Shown here one piece after another: positions 35,188-44,474 of a stretch of DNA of 64,000 nt. Where the stretch lies: NCBI RefSeq assembly GCF_004761875.1, contig NZ_SJEY01000009.1, forward strand, positions 1 to 64,000, read 5' to 3'. The position numbers and the translations under genes are program-made. Each line of letters opens with the position of its first letter. The first letter of the stretch is position 1. The notes under the pieces are model-generated. The model was given only the letters and a program-made list of their open reading frames with translations. It was not told the DNA's origin and made no database searches. Origin of the DNA: Roseovarius aestuariivivens (lineage in GTDB: Bacteria; Pseudomonadota; Alphaproteobacteria; Rhodobacterales; Rhodobacteraceae).

Positions 35188-37824
35188 TCAGGCATCCACA
35201 TTGGCGAATTGCGTACCGGCATTTCCGTCTGTCTTGGTCCAGTCGCGCTTGACCCCGAGCCACAGCAGCACCGAACTCGCGACGAAGACCGAGGAATATG
35301 TGCCCACGATCACGCCCCAGATCATCGCAAAGACGAACCCGCGGATCACGTCGCCCCCGAGAACATAAAGTGCCAGCAAGGCCAGAAGCGTTGTCACCGA
35401 GGTCATCATCGTCCGGCTGAGGGTTTCATTGATCGAGATGTTGAGCACCTCGGACAGCGGCTTTTTCTTATATTTTCGAAGGTTTTCCCGCACTCGGTCG
35501 AAGACCACAACGGTGTCGTTGAGCGAGTAGCCCACGATGGTCAGAAGGGCCGCGATGATTGCCAGATCGAACTGGATCTGCAGTTCTGAAAAGATGCCAA
35601 TGGTCAGAACCACGTCGTGCACGAGTGCCAGGACGGCACCGACCGCGAACTGCCACTCGAACCTCAGCCAGATATAGACAAGCACCGCTCCGATGGCGAG
35701 AAGCACCGCAATGATCGCCGTCTGAATCAACTCACCGGACACCTTGGGCCCGACGCTTTCGACCGCTGTGAACGAGATATCTGGCACGGCCGCCTTGAGC
35801 GCCGCCTCCACGCTGCGGATCACGTCGGCAGATACCGCCTCTTCACCCTCTTGAGCCTGGATGCGGATCATCGCGACATTCTCGTCTTCGGCGAAGGTCG
35901 GGTCAAAGACCTCGGCGATGGTGATATCGCCAAGCCCAAGCGGCGCGATGGCGTCGCGATATGTCCCGATCTCGATTTCCTGCGCACTCTGGGTTCGGAT
36001 CGTCGTGCCGCCGCGGAAGTCGATGCCATAGTTTAGACCTTGCAGAAGGAAGGAAATCGCCGCGACGACGATCAGCAGACCAGACAGGCCAAGAGAGAAT
36101 TTCCAGCGCTTGAAGAAGTCCCAGCTTGTAACTTGAGGAACAAGACGCAAGCCTTTGTTTTGCAGAACGGTTTTAGGACGCTTCCGCTCGAACCAGATGA
36201 CCACGATGAGGCGCGTGACGAAAATCGCCGTGAAGACCGAGGTGATGATGCCGAGACCAAGGGTGATCGCGAAGCCGCGCACCGGTCCCGACCCCATGGT
36301 GTAAAGGATCAGCGCGGTGATAAAGGTCGTGATATTGGCGTCGGTGATCGCGCTCAGGGCTTTTTCATAGCCAAGCTCGATGGCGCGGGCCGGTCCTTTG
36401 GCGGTTTTCATCTCTTCGCGGATACGCTCGAACACGAGCACGTTGGCATCGACCGCCATGCCGATGGTAAGCACTATCCCGGCGATCCCCGGCAAGGTCA
36501 GCGTGGCCCCGATCATGCTTAGCAGGCCAAAAATGAGTCCGACGTTAATGATAAGCGCGATATTGGCGAAGAGTCCGAAAAGACCGTAGCTCGCCCACAT
36601 GAAGGCCAGCACCAGCACGAAGGCCACGATGCAGGCGATCTGACCGGCGGCGATACTGTCGGCCCCCAATTCGGGTCCGATCGTGCGTTCCTCGACGAAT
36701 TCCAACTCTGCCGGCAGGGCGCCGGCGCGCAGCAGAACGGCCAAGTTGGTGCTTTCCTCAACCGTGAAATTGCCGGTGATGATGCCGGTACCGCCGGGGA
36801 TATGGCTCTGGATCACGGGCGCGCTGATGACCTCGTTATCCAGCACGATGGCAAAGGGATTGCCAATGTTATCAGCCGTGTAGTCACCGAACTTGCGGCC
36901 CCCGCCGGGATTGAAACGGAAAGAGACCGCAGGGCGGCCGTTCTGGTCGAAATCGGGTTGCGCGTCGACAAGCTCTTCGCCGGTGACGACGGGGGCACGT
37001 TCGAGGATATAGAACGTCCCTTCCTCATCCATGGACGGCAGGATTTCATTGCCAGGTCCGGGGTCCTCGGCGGCATTAGTGGTTCGGGTGACCACCGGTT
37101 GAAAGGTGAGCTGTGCGGTGGTGCCAATGATGTCCTTCAACTCGGCCGCGCTGCCGACGCCCGGCACCTGGATCAGGATACGGTCGCTGCCCTGTCGTTG
37201 AATGGTCGGCTCGCGCGTGCCCATTTCGTCGATGCGGCGTACGATGATCTCGCGGGCGGTGCGCACGGTCTGCTCGTCGCTGGCCAGTTTTTCGGCCTCG
37301 CTGAGCTGAACCACCACTTCGTCACCGTCGGTCGATACGTCTATGTCGTTGGATGCGGCGCCCGTGACACTAGATACGGGCCGCGCGAGGCCGCGGACGA
37401 GAGAGGCGGCGTAGGCGACCTCGTCGGGGTTCTCGACAAGGCGGATGCGCAATTCCGGCTGTGACGTGGGTTGCAGGCGGATCGGACCAACGCGGTCGCG
37501 TTCCTCGCGCAGCAGATCCCGGATCTCTGGCCACATCGACTCAATCCGCGACTGGTAGACGTCCTCGACCTGTACCTCTGCCAGAAGATGCGCCCCACCG
37601 CGCAGGTCGAGCCCGAGATTGACCAAACCGGACGGCAGCCAGTTCGGCCACCCGCCAAGCGCATCGGCCACCTCCGCCTCGGTCGCCTGATCCGCCTCGA
37701 CGGCGGCGACGGCGTCGTTGTGCGTCTCGACCCGGTCGTAGAAGGCGTTGGGCATGGCCAGCATGAGGCCAATCGCCACAAGCCCCCAAACCACGATGCG
37801 TTTCCAGAGGTCGATTTGCAGCAT
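35188..37824 (-). CDS. secDF: Fused protein-export membrane protein SecD-SecF
   Basis: An 878-residue RND-fold protein that uses proton motive force to pull secreted proteins out of SecYEG. The SecD half (1 to about 560) has the first helix, the NLGLDLRGGAHLL motif, a periplasmic domain, and five C-terminal helices with TLTLPGIAGIVLTIGMAVDA. The SecF half (about 590-865) has GLNYGIDFRGGTTI and IVGYSLNDTVVVFDRVREN. SecD and SecF are usually separate; here they are one chain with a short linker. yajC lies upstream in the same direction. Confidence 0.95.
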   Translation of the reverse strand: MLQIDLWKRIVVWGLVAIGLMLAMPNAFYDRVETHNDAVAAVEADQATEAEVADALGGWPNWLPSGLVNLGLDLRGGAHLLAEVQVEDVYQSRIESMWPEIRDLLREERDRVGPIRLQPTSQPELRIRLVENPDEVAYAASLVRGLARPVSSVTGAASNDIDVSTDGDEVVVQLSEAEKLASDEQTVRTAREIIVRRIDEMGTREPTIQRQGSDRILIQVPGVGSAAELKDIIGTTAQLTFQPVVTRTTNAAEDPGPGNEILPSMDEEGTFYILERAPVVTGEELVDAQPDFDQNGRPAVSFRFNPGGGRKFGDYTADNIGNPFAIVLDNEVISAPVIQSHIPGGTGIITGNFTVEESTNLAVLLRAGALPAELEFVEERTIGPELGADSIAAGQIACIVAFVLVLAFMWASYGLFGLFANIALIINVGLIFGLLSMIGATLTLPGIAGIVLTIGMAVDANVLVFERIREEMKTAKGPARAIELGYEKALSAITDANITTFITALILYTMGSGPVRGFAITLGLGIITSVFTAIFVTRLIVVIWFERKRPKTVLQNKGLRLVPQVTSWDFFKRWKFSLGLSGLLIVVAAISFLLQGLNYGIDFRGGTTIRTQSAQEIEIGTYRDAIAPLGLGDITIAEVFDPTFAEDENVAMIRIQAQEGEEAVSADVIRSVEAALKAAVPDISFTAVESVGPKVSGELIQTAIIAVLLAIGAVLVYIWLRFEWQFAVGAVLALVHDVVLTIGIFSELQIQFDLAIIAALLTIVGYSLNDTVVVFDRVRENLRKYKKKPLSEVLNISINETLSRTMMTSVTTLLALLALYVLGGDVIRGFVFAMIWGVIVGTYSSVFVASSVLLWLGVKRDWTKTDGNAGTQFANVDA

Positions 37825-37890
37825 GATTAAGCCTTTTCAAAAGGTTGCGCCACGACCCTCAGGTGACGCTAGAAGCAATGGCCGCGCGCG

Positions 37891-38169
37891 TCAGGACGCC
37901 GGTTCGGTCTTGGAAAGTACCTGAGCGATGGTCTGCTTTACGACGCGCACTCGCACGCCCTCGGACAGTTCGACCTCGACTTCTTCCTCGCCCTTCACGC
38001 GGGTTACCTTGCCAATCAGCCCGCCCTGGGTCACCACCTGATCGCCCTTGCGCAGGGCGGCTACCATGGCCTGATGTTCCTTCAGTTTCTTCTGCTGCGG
38101 GCGGATGAGAAGGAACCACATGATCGCGAAGATCAGGATGAGCGGGACGAATTGAGCGAAAGCTTCCAT
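37891..38169 (-). CDS. yajC: Preprotein translocase subunit YajC
   Basis: A 92-residue Sec accessory protein with one N-terminal membrane helix (FVPLILIFAIMWFLLIRPQQ) and a small cytoplasmic beta domain (GDQVVTQGGLIGKVTRV). First gene of the yajC-secDF-Mth938 unit. Confidence 0.95.
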   Translation of the reverse strand: MEAFAQFVPLILIFAIMWFLLIRPQQKKLKEHQAMVAALRKGDQVVTQGGLIGKVTRVKGEEEVEVELSEGVRVRVVKQTIAQVLSKTEPAS

Positions 38170-38268
38170 GCGGATTTGGTCCTTGTTCGAGAGCGCGGCG
38201 CCTGGCGCGAATTGGCGGGAACCTAAGGTTCGGACGGGGTATTTGCAAGGCGCGAAAAGCCCCGAAAA

Positions 38269-38312
38269 GGCCGTGCACAACCCGTACACAGGCCGTACAC
38301 AACCCGTACACC
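38269..38312. repeat. 22-bp tandem repeat between yajC and serS
   Basis: Two units, 38269-38290 and 38291-38312, differ at only two positions. Each contains two CCGTACACA-like half-units about 10-12 bases apart, that is, about one helical turn. The repeat lies in the 259-bp divergent promoter region of yajC-secDF and serS, so it may be a protein-binding array. Confidence 0.6.
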
Positions 38313-38428
38313 GATTTTGCACAATTGCCCGGGACGATCTGCCGCCGGTATCTAGGGGCTGGCACCCGTTTGCAGATCGTTGATAAACATCTGCGAAACT
38401 TCGACTCAGCCACGCAAGGACAGACCCG

Positions 38429-39721
38429 ATGCACGACATCCGCGCCATCCGCGAGAACCCCGATGCCTTCGACGCCGCCCTGGCCCGTCGCGGCGGATCG
38501 GGCGCATCGGGCGAGATTCTGGCCATCGACGAGGAGCGCCGCGCCAAGATCCTGGCCGCCGAAACCGCCCAGGCGGAACAGAACAAGGCCAGCAAGGAGG
38601 TCGGCGCAGCCAAGGCCAAGGGCGACGAGGCCGAGTTCGAGCGGTTGCGCGGACTTGTCACCGAAAAGAAGGCGCAAGTTGCGCAGATGCAGGCCGAGGC
38701 CAAGCAGCTGGACCAGAAGCTGACCGACTTGCTGATGGGTCTGCCGAACCTGCCGCATGACGATGTGCCCGATGGCGCCGACGAGGACGACAATGTCGAG
38801 CTGCGCCGTGTCGGCGAGCCGCGGTCCTTCGATTTCACCCCGAAAGAGCATTATGAGCTGGCGGGCGTGAAGCCGGGGATGGATTTCGAGCTTGCAGCCA
38901 AGCTGTCGGGCTCGCGCTTTGTGGTGTTGTCGGGGGGCGTGGCCCGCATCCACCGGGCGCTGGCGCAGTTCATGATCGACACGCATGTCGAGGAAAACGG
39001 CCTTGCGGAGACCTGGACGCCGGTGCTGGTGCGGCCCGAGATGATGTATGGCACAGGCCAGTTGCCGAAATTCGGCGAAGACAGCTATGAGACCACAAAT
39101 GGCTGGTGGCTGGTGCCGACCGCCGAGGTGACGCTGACCAATATCGTCAGTGACATGGTGGTCGAGGAAAGCTATCTGCCGCGCCGCTATGTGGCGCATA
39201 CGCAATGCTTTCGGTCCGAGGCCGGCAGCGCGGGCAAGGACACCGCGGGGATGCTGCGCCAGCACCAGTTCGAAAAGGTCGAGATGGTGAGCGTGACGCA
39301 TCCCGACACGTCGCTGGAAGAACACGAGCGGATGACGAAATGCGCGGAAGGCATCCTGGAGCGGCTTGGCCTGCCCTATCGCACCATCGTGCTTTGCACC
39401 GGCGACATGGGATTCGGGGCGCGCAAGACGCATGACATCGAGGTCTGGCTGCCCGGGCAGGACACCTATCGCGAGATCAGTTCGGTTTCGGTCTGCGGGG
39501 ATTTCCAGGCGCGGCGGATGAACGCGCGGTTCAAGCCCAAGGACGGCGGCAAGCCGCAATTCGTCCACACGCTGAATGGATCTGGCCTTGCCGTGGGGCG
39601 CTGCCTCATTGCGGTGCTGGAGAACGGGCAGCAGGAGGACGGATCGGTCGACCTGCCCGAGGCGCTGCATCCTTACCTGCGGGGCAAGACGCGGCTTGAG
39701 GCAGACGGCACGCTAGGCTGA
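38429..39721 (+). CDS. serS: Seryl-tRNA synthetase
   Basis: A 430-residue class II synthetase. An N-terminal antiparallel coiled-coil arm (about 30-105) binds the tRNA-Ser variable arm; the catalytic domain has motif 2 [20 protein letters not shown] and motif 3 [17 protein letters not shown]. Length is standard, and AAGGACAG precedes the ATG. A 603-codon frame on the opposite strand is a shadow. Confidence 0.97.
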   Translation: MHDIRAIRENPDAFDAALARRGGSGASGEILAIDEERRAKILAAETAQAEQNKASKEVGAAKAKGDEAEFERLRGLVTEKKAQVAQMQAEAKQLDQKLTDLLMGLPNLPHDDVPDGADEDDNVELRRVGEPRSFDFTPKEHYELAGVKPGMDFELAAKLSGSRFVVLSGGVARIHRALAQFMIDTHVEENGLAETWTPVLVRPEMMYGTGQLPKFGEDSYETTNGWWLVPTAEVTLTNIVSDMVVEESYLPRRYVAHTQCFRSEAGSAGKDTAGMLRQHQFEKVEMVSVTHPDTSLEEHERMTKCAEGILERLGLPYRTIVLCTGDMGFGARKTHDIEVWLPGQDTYREISSVSVCGDFQARRMNARFKPKDGGKPQFVHTLNGSGLAVGRCLIAVLENGQQEDGSVDLPEALHPYLRGKTRLEADGTLG

Positions 39722-39727
39722 GCAAGG

Positions 39728-39753
39728 TCTCCCGGCAGTGACCCGCCGGGAGA
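39728..39753. terminator. Hairpin between convergent serS and the EF-hand gene
   Basis: Perfect 9-bp stem TCTCCCGGC with GCCGGGAGA around an 8-base loop, seven bases after the serS stop. No T-run follows on either strand, so it may only stabilise 3' ends. Confidence 0.45.
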
Positions 39754-39773
39754 GGGCCGTGCGAGCGCGGGGA

Positions 39774-40007
39774 CTATTCGGCCAGCAGGCCGCTTTCCAT
39801 CGCGGTCGTGAGTTCTTCGGCACTCACGTCGCCGGACGCGTCGAGGTCGATCTCGGCGTAATCTTCCTCGGTGAGGTCAGGATAGGCTGCCGCAACCTCA
39901 TCCATCGAGTAACTGCCGTTGCCGTCGGTATCTTCGGGCGTCGCCGCGAAAGACGGGGCTGCAACGAGGGCCGCAAGCGCGGCGATGACCCACATGGTCG
40001 TCTTCAT
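39774..40007 (-). CDS. Small exported EF-hand protein
   Basis: A 77-residue protein: signal peptide (MKTTMWVIAALAALVAAPSFAA), then two EF-hand-like calcium loops, DTDGNGSYSMDE and DLDASGDVSAEE, each with Asp/Asn/Ser at the coordinating positions. It presumably binds Ca2+ in the periplasm. GGAGAGACC lies upstream of the ATG. Confidence 0.8.
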   Translation of the reverse strand: MKTTMWVIAALAALVAAPSFAATPEDTDGNGSYSMDEVAAAYPDLTEEDYAEIDLDASGDVSAEELTTAMESGLLAE

Positions 40008-40245
40008 TTTGGGTGGTCTCTCCAACGGCGACTCACTGTCGCCGAACCGAAAGCGGATCGCTTCCGAATACGCAGAATGCCACAGGCGCGGATTTGCGCA
40101 AGAGGCCGCCAGAGGGCGGCGGCGGGGCATGCGCGCTTTTTGGCCGATGCAGATTTTCCTCGAGATATCAGGTCTTTCAGCGCATTTCAGTTGGCCGGAC
40201 ATTGAAGAGGACGCGCACGGCCCCATCTGGCTCCGCATGGAAAAG

Positions 40246-40944
40246 ATGAAAGCGATTTTCGTGCTGGCCGCAGCGCTGGCTTTTGCGGCCTCGCCGTTCC
40301 TGTCGAGCGGCTTCAACGGGTTCCGGCCCGACCAGTTTCCCATCCCGCAAGTCGATGTGCCGGTGCAGCCGGCAGGGTATGCGTTTTCGATCTGGGGGGT
40401 GATTTATCTGTGGCTTCTGGCGGGGGCGGCATTCGGTCTTTTGAAGCGGGACGCGGAGCCGGGCTGGACCGCGATGCGCTGGCCCCTGATCGCGAGCCTT
40501 GTGGTCGGGGCGGCATGGATCCCGGTGGCGCAAACCAGCCCGATCTGGGCGACGGTTCTAATCTGGGTGATGCTGACAACGGCGGTCGTGGCCCTGTTGC
40601 GCTGTGGCGCTCGGGATCGCGGTTGGCTGCGCACGCCCGTCGCGCTTTACGCCGGATGGCTGACTGCGGCGAGTTGCGTGGCCCTGGGGCTGATGCTGGG
40701 CGGGCACGGGATCCTGTCGGAACAGGTGGCGGCGCTGGCGATGATCGTGCTGGCGCTGGGGATCGCCATGGTCGTGCAAGCGGCCCGGCCCGACACGCCG
40801 GAATACGCCCTCACGGTGATCTGGGCGCTTGTCGGCGTGATCGTCGCCAATAGCGGCGGGCCGAACTGGTCTGTGCTGGGTCTTGCGGCGGCGGGGGCGG
40901 TGATGCTGGGCTTGATGGCGCTCGGCCCTCGTCGGGGGGTCTAA
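40246..40944 (+). CDS. TspO/MBR-like (tryptophan-rich sensory) membrane protein
   Basis: About 232 residues, with six to seven hydrophobic helices and conserved PAGYAFSIWGVIYLWLLAG, the W-x-P/W-rich pattern of TspO-like proteins. It is longer than classical TspO (about 160) and matches the long variant annotated as tryptophan-rich sensory protein. ATG 40246 (GGAAAAG before) is preferred to an ATG three codons earlier. TspO proteins bind porphyrins and modulate tetrapyrrole handling in related bacteria; that role is only inferred here. Confidence 0.7.
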   Translation: MKAIFVLAAALAFAASPFLSSGFNGFRPDQFPIPQVDVPVQPAGYAFSIWGVIYLWLLAGAAFGLLKRDAEPGWTAMRWPLIASLVVGAAWIPVAQTSPIWATVLIWVMLTTAVVALLRCGARDRGWLRTPVALYAGWLTAASCVALGLMLGGHGILSEQVAALAMIVLALGIAMVVQAARPDTPEYALTVIWALVGVIVANSGGPNWSVLGLAAAGAVMLGLMALGPRRGV

Positions 40945-41045
40945 GGTTTAGATGAGGTTGGGCCTTGCATTTTCGCGCCGACTGACCCCAAAACTTTTCC
41001 CTGTGCGTCGTGGTGTCGCCCGTCTTGCGACAAAATGCTCAACAG

Positions 41046-42800
41046 TCAGAAAATTTCAATGTTTGCGGCTTCGACGCTGGCGTTCTGATCAAACGTTGCA
41101 AGGAGAAACTGTTGGGACGCTCCAGTGCCGTCAACATCAAACCAAAGCTCACCAGACGACTGATCGAAGACAAATCTGTCGTCTGCATCAGATGCCTGCG
41201 TTCCTTGGACAAAGTTGTCTGCGCTCAGTAATCCCGCAGTTAGTCCACCGCCGAGCAAGGACGACTTAAACTTAAGCAAATCACCCTCGTTGGCTTCGTT
41301 TGTGTTGAAGTCCACGATCCGATCGACGTTGGTTGGGCCGAAAACTCTGTCAAACACGAAGGTATCTGATCCGGCCTGCCCTCTCAGCGTATCGTTTCCT
41401 GCGCGGCCAATTATGGTATTCTCAAAAGGATTACCGACGATGGTATTGTCGAGAGAATTACCAATTCCGTTCAGGACAACCGGATTATTCTGTTGATCAT
41501 AAACCGTCTGAACAAAAAGATTCTCGATATTTTGCGCAAGCAAATAGCTCCGAAAAGCCAACACGGTATCCAATCCTTCGCCCGCCTGCTCTATTACTTG
41601 GTCTCCCGCATTTTGAACGTAGTATCGGTCGTCCCCTAACCCACCAATGAGCGTATCGTTGTTCTTTTTTCCATCGAGAATGTTGTCTTGATTGTTACCT
41701 GTAATTTGGTTTTCAAGCCCGTTGCCCACACCAAGTATGGCACCCCCAGAAAGATACAAATCTTCGATATGTTCTTGGCCCATGCGGAAATCGACACTCG
41801 ACCAGACAACATCATAACCACTCCAGCTACTGCTTTCTTTTACAACGTCGCCGACACTATTCACGTGGAAAGTATCCGATCCTTCACCGCCGACCATAAA
41901 GTCATCTCCAGCGTCTCCGTTTAGGATGTCATCACCTTCGTCACCACGAAGCGTGTCACCGCGATTTCCGCCGAACAGACTGTCGTTGCCAGAACCGCCT
42001 TCGACACTATCGCCGCCACTGCCTCCCAAGACGCGGTCGTTGCCACCGCTGGCGCGAACCGTATCGTCATTGAGACCGGCGGCAATCAGGTCGCCGTTGG
42101 GCGAGCCAAGAATGATTTCCACGACGTCAGCATCGTCGGAATCGTAATCATTCACGGTGATACCGCCGTCGGCTGAAACGCCCGATGGCAAGAAATTAAC
42201 CGGATCGATAAAATCTACGGTCTGCAGAGTGGAGAAATCCGGAATATCAGAACTTTTCAGGAAATGATCTTCCTGATCGCCACCGTTCGCACCGCCGTTT
42301 CCGTTGATGTCAACGCGTGCGCCTTCAAGTGCATAGAAGATGTGACCGCCAGTCGACGTTTCGATCAAAAGCCATTGTTGCGTTGCGGCACCAGCGTCAT
42401 TGTGGCCGCCTTCGTAGTCCACGATCCGAACATTGCTGGGAAGAGCGTACAAATCGAGCTCGACGCCTTCCAAGTATATCTTGTCTCTCGAAAAGTCGAA
42501 ATCTTCGAGGCGGCCGACCACGACGTCCCCGGAGGACACAATGTCGATATCTTTGAAATTGAAGATGTCTTCTCCCGGCGCATAGTTGCCGGTGGAATCG
42601 ATCTGTTCGTCATTGTCGCCACGTACATGGTGACCCTTGTCAAAAGCCGGAATGTTTTGACCAAACCTCATGTTTATGAAGTCATTGCCGTCTTTGGCGT
42701 AAACATGCACCTGACCCGTGCCACCGCTGCCAGAGCTTCCCCCGATCAAGACCGCGTCTATCGTATCATTTCCTGATGTACCGCTGTACGCTGTAGGCAT
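41046..42800 (-). CDS. RTX-type calcium-binding repeat protein
   Basis: A 584-residue protein without signal peptide. Residues 1-230 are a non-repeat region beginning with GTSGNDTID. Gly-Asp nonapeptides (GGSGNDSLFGG; GDEGDDILNGD; GGEGSDTF) fill about 232-312, with further blocks near 357-395 and 441-482. The last 90 residues form a typical C-terminal RTX secretion domain (FDRVFGPTNVDRIVDFN; ending EAANIEIF). It is expected to leave the cell by a type I (ABC/HlyD/TolC) system and fold on Ca2+ outside; no type I secretion genes adjoin it. A GGGAGAAATT leader precedes the ATG. Codon use is AT-richer than in its neighbours. Confidence 0.88.
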   Translation of the reverse strand: MPTAYSGTSGNDTIDAVLIGGSSGSGGTGQVHVYAKDGNDFINMRFGQNIPAFDKGHHVRGDNDEQIDSTGNYAPGEDIFNFKDIDIVSSGDVVVGRLEDFDFSRDKIYLEGVELDLYALPSNVRIVDYEGGHNDAGAATQQWLLIETSTGGHIFYALEGARVDINGNGGANGGDQEDHFLKSSDIPDFSTLQTVDFIDPVNFLPSGVSADGGITVNDYDSDDADVVEIILGSPNGDLIAAGLNDDTVRASGGNDRVLGGSGGDSVEGGSGNDSLFGGNRGDTLRGDEGDDILNGDAGDDFMVGGEGSDTFHVNSVGDVVKESSSWSGYDVVWSSVDFRMGQEHIEDLYLSGGAILGVGNGLENQITGNNQDNILDGKKNNDTLIGGLGDDRYYVQNAGDQVIEQAGEGLDTVLAFRSYLLAQNIENLFVQTVYDQQNNPVVLNGIGNSLDNTIVGNPFENTIIGRAGNDTLRGQAGSDTFVFDRVFGPTNVDRIVDFNTNEANEGDLLKFKSSLLGGGLTAGLLSADNFVQGTQASDADDRFVFDQSSGELWFDVDGTGASQQFLLATFDQNASVEAANIEIF

Positions 42801-42954
42801 AATTTCTCCCTATAGATGTAAACCAAGAGTGGAACATCTATGAGAAGAATTCAACTTAAGGGTTATTTATGCGAATCACGCACCGCCTTAAGATTGCATA
42901 ATGAGCCAAGATCCTTTACAGTGCGACGAGCATCAATGACGCCTCGCATGGCAC

Positions 42955-44424
42955 CTATGTTTTGCCTGAAGGTTTCCCCAGATGCTTGCGCAGTTTCGAC
43001 GGGCCCTGCTTTTTCTTTCCCTTGTAGGGGTTTTTCGCGGCTTGTGAGCGCATGTGCAGCCGGATCGGCGTGCCGGGCATGTCGAAATCGGTGCGCAGCC
43101 CGTTGACCAGGTACCGCGTGTAGCTTTCGTTCAGTTTTTCGGGGTTCGAGCACATCACGACGAACCCCGGGGGCCGGGTTTTGGCCTGAGTCATGTAGCG
43201 CAGCTTGATCCGGCGGCCCCCCGGCGCGGGGGGCGGGTGTGCCTCGAGCATGCCAATGAGCCAGCGGTTGAGTTGGGCCGTGCTGATGCGGCGGTTCCAG
43301 ACATCATAGGCCTTTTCCACAGCCGCGCGAAGCCGGTCGAGCCCCTGCCCCGTCTTGGCGGACACGGTCACCAGCGGCGCGCCGCGCAGTTGCGGCAAAA
43401 GCCGCTCGAACGCCTCGCGCAGATCGCGGAGTTTCTCCTGCTTTTCGCGCTCCAGGTCCCATTTGTTGACGGCAACCACGACGGCGCGGCCCTCGCGCTC
43501 GGCCAGGTCGGCGATGCGCAGGTCCTGCTGCTCGAAGGGAATTTCGGCATCGAGAAGAACGATCACGACCTCGGCGAACTTGACCGCGCGCAGACCGTCG
43601 GAGACGGAAAGCTTTTCCACCTTGTCCTGCACCTTGGCCTTCTTGCGCATGCCGGCGGTGTCGAAAATGCGGGTGGGCAGCCCGTCCCAGTCGATCTGAA
43701 GCGAGATGGCGTCGCGGGTGATGCCCGCCTCGGGGCCGGTCAGCAGGCGGTCTTCGCCGAGGATCTTGTTGATGAGTGTGGATTTGCCGGCGTTGGGGCG
43801 GCCCACGACGGCGACCTGCAGCGGTTTGGCCTTGGTCGGCTTGGGGATCGGGGGCGCGTCGATATCCACATCGCCCTCGGGCAGGTCCACATCGGTTTCC
43901 GGCGCGTCGTCCTCGGCACGTTTGGCATACTCGTCGGCCAGCGGCAGAAGCGCGGTGTAGAGATCCATCATGCCCTCGCCATGTTCGGCGGACATGCGGA
44001 TGGGCTCTCCCAGGCCGAGATTGAACGCTTCGAGCACGCCATCGTCGGCGGCGGAGCCTTCGGCCTTGTTGGCAGCGACGAAGATGTGTCCGGCGCGCTT
44101 GCGCAGAATGTCGGCGAACATCTCATCAAGCGCCGTCACCCCGGCGCGGGCGTCGATGAGGAAAAGGCAAACATCGGCCATGTCCACGGCACGTTCGGTC
44201 AGCCGGCGCATCCGGCCCTGCAGCGAGTCGTCGGTGGCGTCCTCCAGCCCCGCAGTGTCGATCACCGTGAACCGCAGGTCGGCCAGCCGCGCCTCACCCT
44301 CGCGCAGATCGCGGGTCACGCCGGGCTGGTTGTCGACCAGCGCAAGGCGCTTGCCCACCAAACGATTGAACAGCGTGGACTTGCCCACATTGGGGCGACC
44401 CACGATGGCGAGGGTGAAACTCAT
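42955..44424 (-). CDS. der: Ribosome biogenesis GTPase Der (EngA)
   Basis: A 489-residue tandem GTPase for 50S subunit maturation. G domain 1 has [15 protein letters not shown] and NKAE; G domain 2 (about 205-375) has [16 protein letters not shown] and NKWD; the KH-like C-terminal domain ends near residue 470. The C-terminal tail is lysine-rich. The ATG at 44424 has GGAG upstream; a TTG two codons earlier is rejected. Confidence 0.97.
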   Translation of the reverse strand: MSFTLAIVGRPNVGKSTLFNRLVGKRLALVDNQPGVTRDLREGEARLADLRFTVIDTAGLEDATDDSLQGRMRRLTERAVDMADVCLFLIDARAGVTALDEMFADILRKRAGHIFVAANKAEGSAADDGVLEAFNLGLGEPIRMSAEHGEGMMDLYTALLPLADEYAKRAEDDAPETDVDLPEGDVDIDAPPIPKPTKAKPLQVAVVGRPNAGKSTLINKILGEDRLLTGPEAGITRDAISLQIDWDGLPTRIFDTAGMRKKAKVQDKVEKLSVSDGLRAVKFAEVVIVLLDAEIPFEQQDLRIADLAEREGRAVVVAVNKWDLEREKQEKLRDLREAFERLLPQLRGAPLVTVSAKTGQGLDRLRAAVEKAYDVWNRRISTAQLNRWLIGMLEAHPPPAPGGRRIKLRYMTQAKTRPPGFVVMCSNPEKLNESYTRYLVNGLRTDFDMPGTPIRLHMRSQAAKNPYKGKKKQGPSKLRKHLGKPSGKT

Positions 44425-44474
44425 GGTCAAAGGCTCCGATCAGGCGCGCTGGCCCCTGTTACCCGAATGTGGCG

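Noticed and set aside
38269-38312. A CRISPR array
   Set aside because: Two contiguous 22-bp units without spacers, and no cas genes in the window.
37859-39670. A 603-codon minus-strand frame opposite serS
   Set aside because: Antisense to a complete seryl-tRNA synthetase gene; only its last part coincides with yajC region sequence in another frame.
41800-42200. DNA repeats as a separate element
   Set aside because: The periodicity reflects RTX nonapeptide codons inside one coding sequence.
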